Assembly (NCBI GenBank): GCA_021156345.1
Contig: JAJNDJ010000071.1
Span: 1-6,955, forward strand
Direction: 5' to 3'
Source of the DNA: Rubrobacteraceae bacterium
GTDB taxonomy: Bacteria > Actinomycetota > Rubrobacteria > Rubrobacterales > Rubrobacteraceae
DNA: 6,955 nucleotides
Positions within the stretch are counted from its first letter, which is position 1. The number at the start of each line of letters is the position of its first letter. The notes beneath the pieces are model-generated. The model saw only the letters and a list, made by a program, of their open reading frames with translations. It searched no databases and was not told where the DNA came from. This document shows, in pieces, positions 1-5,679 of the stretch. The translations under genes were made by a program, and so were the position numbers.

Positions 1-2223
1 GGGCTGGTCCGCAACGACGCCGAGGGAGTCCACGTCGAGGTGGAGGGCGACGCCGAAAGGTTGGACCTCTTCCTGCGCGGGATAGAGGAAGAAGCCCCGC
101 CGCTCGCAGTCGTGGAGGCCGTTTCCTGGCGTCCGCTCGCAGCGCTGGGCGAGCGGGGTTTCCGGATCGAGGAGAGCAGGGAGGGCTTCCGACGGCGGGC
201 GCTCATATCTCCGGATGTCGCCACCTGCGAAGAGTGCCTGCGGGAGGTCTTCGACCCAGGGGATCGCCGCTACCGCTACCCGTTCACCAACTGCACCAAC
301 TGTGGTCCCCGCTTCACCATAACCCGCTCGGTCCCCTACGATCGGGCCACGACCACCATGTCCGGCTTCGAGATGTGCCCCGACTGCAGACGCGAGTACT
401 ATGACCCCGTCGACCGCCGCTTCCACGCCCAGCCCAACGCCTGCCCTACCTGTGGACCACGGGTACGGTTGCTGGATAAGTTCGGCCATCGGTTGCACGC
501 AAAACCGGACGACCCCATCCTGCGCACGGCAAGGATGTTGCGGGGACGGGCCATCGTCGCCGTCAAGGGCCTCGGAGGCTACCACCTCGCCTGCGACCCG
601 TTCGACGAGCGGGCCGTGAGGACCCTCCGGGGCCGCAAGGTGCGCCAGGACAAACCTTTCGCGCTCATGGCTAAGGATCTCGCTCAAGTACGCGAACTTT
701 GTCGGGTAGGATCAGAGGAAGAGGCGCTCCTCACCTCTCCGGCGCGGCCCATAGTGCTCCTCGAGCGCAGGGATGCTAGCGGGATCGCCGAGGCAGTGGC
801 CCCGCGCCAGAGCACCCTGGGCGTAATGCTCGCCTACACCCCGCTGCACCACCTGCTGATAGCCGATGCGGGCATCCCGCTCGTCATGACCAGCGGCAAC
901 AACTCCGACGAGCCCATTGCTTACCGGGACCAGGAAGCCTTCGAGCAGATCGGGGAGATCGCCGACTACTTCCTGGTCCACGACCGGCCCATCCACATGC
1001 GCACCGACGACAGCGTGGTGCGGGTCGCCGGAGGAGAGACGTACCCCATCCGACGCTCCCGGGGCTACGCACCCGCACCGTTGGCGGTGGCGGAGGATTT
1101 TGGGCGGCACGTCCTGGCATGTGGGGGGGAGCTCAAGAACACCTTCTGCGTGGCTAAGGAAGGCCACGTCTTCCTTAGCCACCACATCGGGGACCTTGAG
1201 AACTACGAGACCCTGCGTTCCTTCAGGGAAGGAGTCGAACATTTCTGCCGGCTCTTCGATGTACAGCCGGAAGTGGTGGCTTACGACTTACATCCCGAGT
1301 ATCTCTCTACCAAATACGCCCGCGAGCTGGAGGAGGCGGGGCTTCCGGCCGTGGGCGTACAGCACCATCACGCGCACGTTGCGAGTTGCCTGGCCGATAA
1401 TGGTGCTTCGGGCGGTGAACGCGTCATCGGGGTTGCCCTGGACGGGACCGGCTACGGGACAGACGGGGCCGTCTGGGGCGGAGAGTTTTTCGAGGGTAGC
1501 TTGGAGGAAGGATTCTCGCGGCGGGGACACCTGGAATACGCCCCCATGCCCGGTGGATCGGCGGCCATCCGGCAACCGTGGCGGATGGCGCTCGCGCAAC
1601 TCGTCGCGCTCTACGGTGAGGAAGAGGCAGTGAAGCTCCCGCTCGAACTTGTGCCCCGGGTGGGCGAGCGGAACGCGCACCTCGTCGCCCGGCTCGTGGA
1701 GCGCAAGCTCAACACCCCGCCGACCTCCAGCGCGGGCCGGCTCTTCGACGCCGTCGCGGCGATGGTCGGAGTGCCAGGTACCCAACGGACTACCTACGAG
1801 GGACAGGCGGCGGTGGAACTGGAACTGGCTGCGGACGGCCGGGCGGACCGAGGCTATCGATTCCGGCTGCGCCCCGATGGCGAGGGATGGGTTGTGGAGA
1901 CCGGGGGGATCATACGCGGCGTCGTGGAGGACCTCCTGGTGGGAAGAGCGAAGGGAGGTGTATCTTCCAGGTTCCACCGCACCATGGCCGAAGTCGTCGT
2001 TGCCGGCTGCGAGCGCATCCGAGAAGCCGGAGGAACAACTGCCGTCGCGCTGTCCGGCGGCACCTTCCAGAACTTGGTGCTTCTGGAACAGGTGGTAGGA
2101 TTGCTGGAGGAGAAAGGGTTCGAGGTCTACCGGCACCGCCGCGTGCCGACCAACGACGGGGGACTCGCATTGGGACAGGCGATACTGGCGGATAGAATCC
2201 TCGCAACGGGACTGAAAAGCTGA
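1..2223 (+). CDS. hypF: Carbamoyltransferase HypF, 5'-partial (hydrogenase maturation)
   Basis: HypF uses carbamoyl phosphate and ATP to carbamoylate the C-terminal cysteine of HypE, the source of the cyanide ligands of [NiFe]-hydrogenase. The frame is open from the first base, so the start lies upstream; the GTG at 40 is internal. The first residues (GLVRNDAEGVHVEVEG) are the end of the N-terminal acylphosphatase domain. Counting from the window edge, eight zinc cysteines follow at 76, 79, 98, 101, 126, 129, 148 and 151, in the exact CxxC-x18-CxxC-x24-CxxC-x18-CxxC pattern. A YrdC-like domain spans about residues 170-358 (KGLGGYHLACD, KPFALM, TSGNNSDEP, RRSRGYAP). The Kae1/carbamoyltransferase part follows (QHHHAHVASC, ALDGTGYGTDGAVWGGEF, ALSGGTFQN, TNDGGLALGQA). 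The 740 residues present against a usual 750-780 imply that only some tens are missing. The C-terminus is complete, with TGA at 2221-2223. It is first in the hyp run seen here, 43 nt before hypC. Identity is very secure. Confidence 0.97.
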   Translation, partial: GLVRNDAEGVHVEVEGDAERLDLFLRGIEEEAPPLAVVEAVSWRPLAALGERGFRIEESREGFRRRALISPDVATCEECLREVFDPGDRRYRYPFTNCTNCGPRFTITRSVPYDRATTTMSGFEMCPDCRREYYDPVDRRFHAQPNACPTCGPRVRLLDKFGHRLHAKPDDPILRTARMLRGRAIVAVKGLGGYHLACDPFDERAVRTLRGRKVRQDKPFALMAKDLAQVRELCRVGSEEEALLTSPARPIVLLERRDASGIAEAVAPRQSTLGVMLAYTPLHHLLIADAGIPLVMTSGNNSDEPIAYRDQEAFEQIGEIADYFLVHDRPIHMRTDDSVVRVAGGETYPIRRSRGYAPAPLAVAEDFGRHVLACGGELKNTFCVAKEGHVFLSHHIGDLENYETLRSFREGVEHFCRLFDVQPEVVAYDLHPEYLSTKYARELEEAGLPAVGVQHHHAHVASCLADNGASGGERVIGVALDGTGYGTDGAVWGGEFFEGSLEEGFSRRGHLEYAPMPGGSAAIRQPWRMALAQLVALYGEEEAVKLPLELVPRVGERNAHLVARLVERKLNTPPTSSAGRLFDAVAAMVGVPGTQRTTYEGQAAVELELAADGRADRGYRFRLRPDGEGWVVETGGIIRGVVEDLLVGRAKGGVSSRFHRTMAEVVVAGCERIREAGGTTAVALSGGTFQNLVLLEQVVGLLEEKGFEVYRHRRVPTNDGGLALGQAILADRILATGLKS

Positions 2224-2242
2224 AGTGCTGACAGGCTGACTA
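2219..2242 (+). repeat. Period-8 imperfect tandem repeat (GCTGACAx) between hypF and hypC
   Basis: Three 8-base units stand end to end: GCTGAAGT, GCTGACAG and GCTGACTA. The first unit supplies the TGA stop of hypF. A matching stretch stands at 2779-2794, before hypD. In both places the best-matching 20 bases begin 40-43 nt before the next hyp start codon. Function is unknown. It may be a dispersed intergenic repeat of the genome or a protein or RNA-binding site. Seen directly in sequence; any role is inference. Confidence 0.5.
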
Positions 2243-2254
2243 GCAGCCACCGAT

Positions 2255-2259
2255 GGGAG
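2255..2259 (+). promoter_or_regulatory. Ribosome binding site of hypC
   Basis: GGGAG lies 7 nt before the ATG at 2267. It supports that ATG, which gives the expected MCLGIPG N-terminus of HypC. Confidence 0.7.
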
Positions 2260-2266
2260 CCAAAAT

Positions 2267-2545
2267 ATGTGTCTTGGGATACCGGGGAGAATCGTGGAGA
2301 TCATAGACGAGGATCTGACGATCGCCAAAGCGGAGGTCAGTGGCGTCCGCCGCAACATCAACATCGGCCTCGTCCACTACGACGGGGAGCGGGTGGAGGT
2401 CGGGGACTGGGTCCTGATCCACGTCGGATTCGCCATGTCCAAGATTGACGAATCCGAAGCGCGCGCCACCCTGCGCGCTCTGGAAGATATCGGTGAGGAC
2501 TACGAGCAAGAACTGGAGGAACTCAAGACCTCCCAGATCGAATGA
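2267..2545 (+). CDS. hypC: Hydrogenase maturation chaperone HypC
   Basis: HypC is a small chaperone that works with HypD to assemble and hand over the Fe(CN)2CO group to the hydrogenase large subunit precursor. The 92-residue product opens with MCLGIPG, the family signature. After Met removal, the exposed Cys2 is the known iron and large-subunit contact residue. A beta-barrel-type core follows (VRRNINIGLV, VGDWVLIHVGFAMSKIDE), then an acidic helical tail (residues 64-92, rich in Glu). The start is fixed by the signature and by GGGAG 7 nt upstream. The gene sits 43 nt after hypF. Its TGA (2543-2545) overlaps the ATG of the next gene in an ATGA, a usual sign of translational coupling. Length and sequence are normal for the family. 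Confidence 0.96.
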   Translation: MCLGIPGRIVEIIDEDLTIAKAEVSGVRRNINIGLVHYDGERVEVGDWVLIHVGFAMSKIDESEARATLRALEDIGEDYEQELEELKTSQIE

Positions 2546-2877
2546 CTTTGAAAGACGACCTCACGCTGCTTGGAAATTGCACCCTGGACCACGACGGATG
2601 CGTCGTCTGCTCCGACGCCGGCATCCCCGTGCGCGTAATCTCCATCCAAGGCGACGACGCCCTGTGCGAAGACGCCGCCGGCAACCAGACCGAGATAGCC
2701 GTTGAGCTCGTGGCCCCCGTACGGACTGGAGAAGTTGTCTTGACCCACGGCGGCGTCGCCATCGCCAAAGTCCAGAGAGCTGACAAGCCGACAAGCCGAA
2801 ATGCTGCCGGAGGGAGGCAAAATGAAATACGTCGACGAGTTTCGGAACGCGGATCTCGCCCGGGCGGTGTCGGCTGA
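2542..2877 (+). CDS. Second HypC/HupF-type hydrogenase maturation protein (variant cysteines)
   Basis: This 111-residue product has the small beta-barrel core of the HypC/HupF family at residues 20-77: GIPVRVISI, a middle strand region, VELVAPVRTGEVVLTHGGVAIAKV. It lacks the MCxxxPG start of true HypC. Instead it has Cys13, a CVVCSD motif (Cys20, Cys23) and Cys42. Similar variants with a CxxCxD motif accompany ordinary HypC in some actinobacterial hydrogenase operons, from my recall of the family; their exact role is not settled. The start ATG overlaps the hypC stop (ATGA), so translation is probably coupled. The core ends near residue 77. The remaining 34 residues are basic and low in structure. 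They are encoded by the GCTGACA repeat and by 56 nt of overlap with hypD, so the tail may be read-through rather than selected sequence. Family call is fairly sure; function within maturation is inferred from context. Confidence 0.8.
   Translation: MTLKDDLTLLGNCTLDHDGCVVCSDAGIPVRVISIQGDDALCEDAAGNQTEIAVELVAPVRTGEVVLTHGGVAIAKVQRADKPTSRNAAGGRQNEIRRRVSERGSRPGGVG
2779..2798 (+). repeat. Period-8 imperfect tandem repeat (GCTGACAA) before hypD
   Basis: GCTGACAA and GCCGACAA stand end to end, followed by GCCG. The 20 bases match 2227-2246 at 16 positions. The repeat starts 43 nt before the hypD ATG, against 40 nt for the copy before hypC. Here it lies inside the reading frame of the HypC-like gene, in a phase that does not expose its TGA. 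Role unknown. Confidence 0.5.
2809..2817 (+). promoter_or_regulatory. Ribosome binding site of hypD
   Basis: GGAGGGAGG, with GGAGG ending 8 nt before the ATG at 2822. This strong site chooses ATG 2822 over the in-frame ATG at 2801, which would place the ribosome site inside the coding sequence. Confidence 0.8.
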
Positions 2878-3946
2878 GATCGCCTCGCTCGTTGATCCCA
2901 AACGTCACTATAAGATCATGGAGGTCTGCGGCGGCCACACCCACACCATCTACCGGCACGGGATAAAGGATCTGCTACCGGATCAGGTGGAGCTGGTACA
3001 CGGCCCCGGCTGTCCGGTCTGCGTGCTCCCCATGGGCCGGGTGGACGAGGGGATAACAATAGCCGAACGCCCCGAAGTCATCTTTACCTGCTTTGGGGAC
3101 ATGATGCGCGTCCCCGGCTCGAAAGGGAACCTGTTGGAGATCAAGGCCGAAGGCGCCGACATCCGCATGGTGTACTCGCCCTTGGACGCCCTGCGGATCG
3201 CGCGCGAGAACCCCGAGCGCGAAGTCGTCTTCTACGCCATCGGGTTCGAGACCACAGCCCCTTCCACGGCGCTCACTTTGCAGCGAGCGAAGAAGGAGGG
3301 GATCGGGAACTTCTCCGTGTTCTGCAACCACGTCACCATCGTGCCACCGGTGCGTGCGCTCCTGGATTCGCCTGATCTGCGCCTCGATGCCTTCATCGGA
3401 CCTGGGCACGTCTCGACGGTGATCGGGTGCCGCCCCTACGAGTTCATGCCCGCCGACTACGGCAAGCCGTGCGTGGTGGCGGGATTCGAGCCGCTGGACC
3501 TCATGCAGTCGGTTCTGATGCTCATACGCCAGCTAGACGAGGGCCGCTGCGAGGTCGAGAACCAGTATGGCCGGGCCGTCCTGTGGGAGGGGAACCTCAA
3601 GGCCCTTGAGGCCATGTCCGAGGTCTTCGAACTACGCCCATACTTCGAATGGCGCGGGCTCGGCTTCATCGCCCAGTCCGCCCTGAAGCTCTCGCCGGCC
3701 TACGCGGACCTGGACGCGGAGTTGCGCTACTCCACACCAGGCGTGCGCGTCGCAGACCCGAAAGCCTGCCAGTGCGGCGAGGTCCTCAAGGGCGTGCTCA
3801 AGCCGCCGGAGTGCAAGGTCTTCGGCACGGCCTGCACTCCGGAGCGTCCACTGGGAGCTTTGATGGTCTCCTCCGAGGGCGCCTGCGCCGCCTACTACAA
3901 CTTCGGACGCAAGTCGTTCGAGAGAGTCGAGATAGGTTCCAGGTGA
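2822..3946 (+). CDS. hypD: Hydrogenase maturation iron-sulfur protein HypD
   Basis: HypD is the [4Fe-4S] scaffold on which, with HypC, the Fe(CN)2CO group is built, using cyanide donated by HypE. The product from ATG 2822 has 374 residues, the normal length, and starts MKYVDEFR as the family does. Key sites visible are the MEVCGGHTH loop (Cys36), GPGCPVC (Cys64, Cys67), FYAIGFETTAPSTA, FCNHVTIVPPVRALL, GPGHVSTVIG, and the C-terminal cluster motif CxC-x12-C-x6-C at Cys316, 318, 331 and 338, followed by SEGACAAYYNFGR. All conserved cysteines are present, so the enzyme looks functional. The strong GGAGG site upstream sets the start; an in-frame ATG at 2801 is less likely. It overlaps the HypC-like gene by 56 nt at its start and hypE by 4 nt at its end (GTGA), consistent with one operon. 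Confidence 0.97.
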   Translation: MKYVDEFRNADLARAVSAEIASLVDPKRHYKIMEVCGGHTHTIYRHGIKDLLPDQVELVHGPGCPVCVLPMGRVDEGITIAERPEVIFTCFGDMMRVPGSKGNLLEIKAEGADIRMVYSPLDALRIARENPEREVVFYAIGFETTAPSTALTLQRAKKEGIGNFSVFCNHVTIVPPVRALLDSPDLRLDAFIGPGHVSTVIGCRPYEFMPADYGKPCVVAGFEPLDLMQSVLMLIRQLDEGRCEVENQYGRAVLWEGNLKALEAMSEVFELRPYFEWRGLGFIAQSALKLSPAYADLDAELRYSTPGVRVADPKACQCGEVLKGVLKPPECKVFGTACTPERPLGALMVSSEGACAAYYNFGRKSFERVEIGSR

Positions 3947-5022
3947 GCGAGGGCAGGGAGCAGCGCGTCCTCGATGCGCTGGATCAGAACCGTCGCAGAC
4001 CGCCGAAGTTCACCGCCCCGCGCATAGACATGAGCCACGGCGCCGGGGGCAAGGCAACCCACAAGCTCATAGAGGGCCTGCTCCTGCCTGCCCTCCAAAA
4101 CCCGGCCCTCGCTCCTCTAGCCGACGCGGCAACGCTCCCCTTCGGAGATGCCAATATAGCTCTGACCACCGACTCCTTCGTCGTGCGCCCGCTGGTCTTC
4201 CCCGGCGGGTCCATAGGAGAGCTCGCGGTCAACGGGACGGTCAACGACCTGGCCGTCTCCGGCGCCACCCCGCTCGCGCTCTCAGCAGCCCTCATCGTCG
4301 AGGAGGGGCTGGAAACCGAGGCGCTGACACATGAAATAGAGGCGATGGCCGCCGCCGCCAGGAACGCCGGGGTCTCTATAGTCACCGGAGACACCAAGGT
4401 GGTCGAGCGCGGCAAGGCCGACGGCCTCTACATCACCACAACCGGGGTCGGGGTAGCAGACCCGGAGTTGAACCTGTCGTCCGCCTCAGTGCGTCCGGGT
4501 GACAAGATTCTCTGTTCCGGGACGCTGGGGGATCATGGTGCGGCCATCCTGATCGCACGGGGAGACCTCGAGCTCGAAGCCGAAGTCCTCTCCGACACCA
4601 GGCCCCTCACACCGTTCGCTGCGGCTCTCAAAGACTCCGCCGGACACGCCTTGCGCTTCATGCGCGACCCCACGCGCGGTGGTGTCGGCACGGTTCTGAA
4701 CGAGCTGGCCCGCGACTCCGGCTGCAGTGTCGCGCTCTGGGAGGAGAACCTCCCCATCAGAGACGTCGTGCAAGGGGCCTGTGAGATTCTGGGCATAGAC
4801 CCCCTCTACGTTGCCAACGAAGGCAAGCTCCTCGCCGTGGTAGCCCCGGGTTCCGCGGACGCCGCCCTCGAATCCCTCCAGAACACCGACGGTGGCAAGG
4901 ATGCCCAGATTATCGGCGAGGTACGCGAGGAGCCGGCGCGCATGGTCGTCATGCACACCCAGTTCGGCGGCACCCGCATGATCGACATGCTCGTCGGCGA
5001 CCCGCTGCCGAGGATCTGCTAA
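3943..5022 (+). CDS. hypE: Carbamoyl dehydratase HypE (hydrogenase maturation)
   Basis: HypE accepts the carbamoyl group from HypF on its C-terminal cysteine and dehydrates it with ATP to a thiocyanate, then passes cyanide to HypC-HypD. From GTG 3943 the product has 359 residues. It shows the AIR-synthase/HypE fold motifs MSHGAGGKATHKLI (30-43), LPFGDANIALTTDSF (65-79), NGTVNDLAVSGATP (97-110), TGDTKVV (148-154), GDHGAAIL (196-203) and MRDPTRGGVGTVLNELA (240-256). It ends in FGGTRMIDML...LPRIC, with Cys359 the carbamoyl acceptor as the last residue. GTG 3943 overlaps the hypD stop (3944-3946) in a GTGA, and there is no strong ribosome site, so translation is probably coupled to hypD. The ATG at 4030 is too late, because it would cut off the strand before MSHGAGG. 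The same frame is open further upstream inside hypD, but that part is not HypE-like. Confidence 0.96.
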   Translation: MSEGREQRVLDALDQNRRRPPKFTAPRIDMSHGAGGKATHKLIEGLLLPALQNPALAPLADAATLPFGDANIALTTDSFVVRPLVFPGGSIGELAVNGTVNDLAVSGATPLALSAALIVEEGLETEALTHEIEAMAAAARNAGVSIVTGDTKVVERGKADGLYITTTGVGVADPELNLSSASVRPGDKILCSGTLGDHGAAILIARGDLELEAEVLSDTRPLTPFAAALKDSAGHALRFMRDPTRGGVGTVLNELARDSGCSVALWEENLPIRDVVQGACEILGIDPLYVANEGKLLAVVAPGSADAALESLQNTDGGKDAQIIGEVREEPARMVVMHTQFGGTRMIDMLVGDPLPRIC

Positions 5023-5379
5023 AGGGATAGTTCCTGTGCCCGATAAATAGGGAAGTCGTCGTTTGGCGGCTTATGTGGTGGATATACCTAACATTGCGAG
5101 CTTGATCGGAGAAAGGATAAAGCGGAGATGAAACTAGCAAGAACTGTTGATAAGTAGTCTGGGGGATCGCTTCTGGATGGAGGTGCGGAGCGCCTACCGC
5201 GATGGATTCCCGCTGTAGCGGGAATGTCCAGAGAGAAGGCGGGAATGACGGTCATGCTGGGAGCATCGGGGTAGGAGTAGCGTTCGCTTGGGAGGTTCTA
5301 CACCATGGGAAAGTGATCATGTGGAGTCCGTATGAGTTGATGTTTCGAGCATTGCTGCACATTACCTTCTGAAGAATAT
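5023..5379. other. Intergenic stretch after hypE, lower GC, no clear gene
   Basis: Base composition drops sharply compared with the hyp genes, and I see no gene of normal size on either strand. No hairpin followed by a T run stands behind hypE, so the operon end is not marked by a typical terminator. The stretch contains the palindrome cluster at 5206-5266. A short open frame at 5063-5131 (TTG start, about 22 codons, reading AAYVVDIPNIASLIGERI) might be the start of a lost gene, but is too short to call. A 17-codon frame at 5319-5372 (MWSPYELMF...) is likewise unsupported. Confidence 0.6.
5206..5225. repeat. REP-like palindrome (ATTCCCGC/GCGGGAAT)
   Basis: ATTCCCGCT (5206-5214) and AGCGGGAAT (5217-5225) form a perfect 9-bp inverted repeat around two bases. 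A second GCGGGAATG copy follows at 5239-5247, running into an ATGAC-G-GTCAT palindrome (5245-5255). ATGCT-GGG-AGCAT (5254-5266) then makes a third hairpin. The sequence resembles the dispersed TGGATTCCCGC...GCGGGAATGAC repeats seen in many bacterial genomes. It could act as a mobile REP-like unit or stabilise the 3' end of the hyp message. It has no T tract, so it is not a typical terminator. Confidence 0.6.
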
Positions 5380-5679
5380 ATGAGTGATGATTGGATGAGG
5401 CAACAGGAAGTGTCGATGCAGGAGTTCCTTGACGGGTGGTCGTGGGAGCAAGTCGTTTCAAGTTGGTTATCGCGCATCTCTGAATTTCCGGTTAGCCTTG
5501 AGCCCCTGTTTACGCGAATAGAGATACATGACCCTGCTGCACCTGTGGGCCGCGATCATGAATTGTCTTGGTGGCCGGCGTCATTACAGACTCTTTCCAT
5601 ACCCGAAGGGGGGAACTTGAGACCATCCGCATGCTTTGGGAGGGCCAGGGCAATAGCCATGAGGTTTGCGCCATTCTAA
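5380..5679 (+). pseudogene. N-terminal half of a frameshifted protein of unknown function
   Basis: The open frame from ATG 5380 (or ATG 5416) is natural up to about 5613 and then degenerates to a stop at 5677-5679. At a run of six G (5608-5613), adding one G would join it to the frame of the next entry, giving a smooth reading ...SIPEGG-ELETIRMLWEG... and a protein of about 300-310 residues. The N-terminal half is rich in Trp and acidic residues (EFLDGWSWEQVVSSWLSR, HELSWWPASLQTL). I see no signal peptide, membrane segment or known domain. I prefer ATG 5416, because AGGAAG stands 5 nt before it, while ATG 5380 has only a weak GAAG. Either the gene is broken, the frameshift is a sequencing error in a homopolymer, or it is a slippage site. 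Codon use is unlike the hyp genes, suggesting separate origin. Confidence 0.5.
5405..5410 (+). promoter_or_regulatory. Possible ribosome binding site for ATG 5416
   Basis: AGGAAG lies 5 nt before the in-frame ATG at 5416, a better site than any before ATG 5380. It suggests that the protein of unknown function begins MQEFLDGW. Confidence 0.35.

Noticed and set aside
917..1633. 238-codon + strand frame within hypF
   Set aside because: Out-of-frame shadow of hypF, with low-complexity Arg/Ser/Thr/Pro-rich translation typical of GC-rich off-frame reading.
1288..2364. Long minus-strand open frame of 358 codons opposite hypF
   Set aside because: It is the complement of hypF, whose domains are unmistakable. 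The minus-strand translation has no recognisable motif and no ribosome site; long antisense frames are common in GC-rich genes.
2801..2821. ATG 2801 as hypD start
   Set aside because: The strong GGAGGGAGG site lies after it and is properly spaced for ATG 2822, which gives the family N-terminus MKYVDEF.
3649..3942. Upstream extension of the hypE frame inside hypD
   Set aside because: The translation is Arg-rich and unlike HypE. HypE length and motifs are fully accounted for from GTG 3943, so this would not be a fusion.
5023..5055. Terminator after hypE
   Set aside because: AGGGA/TTCCT and CCC/GGG allow only tiny hairpins and no T run follows.
5063..5131. Short frame reading AAYVVDIPNIASLIGERI, perhaps the start of an NYN-type nuclease
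   Set aside because: Only about 22 codons with a TTG start and no good ribosome site; the resemblance is too short to support a gene or a remnant.
5191..5280. CRISPR array or tRNA in the palindrome region
   Set aside because: The repeats are short, unevenly spaced and palindromic without unique spacers, and no cloverleaf can be folded with a T-loop GTTCRA box.
5353..5383. Possible promoter TTGCTG-17-AATATA before the unknown-function gene
   Set aside because: Only half of the positions match the consensus in each box, and the -10 overlaps the ATG at 5380. It would make sense only with a start at 5416, but is too weak to call.
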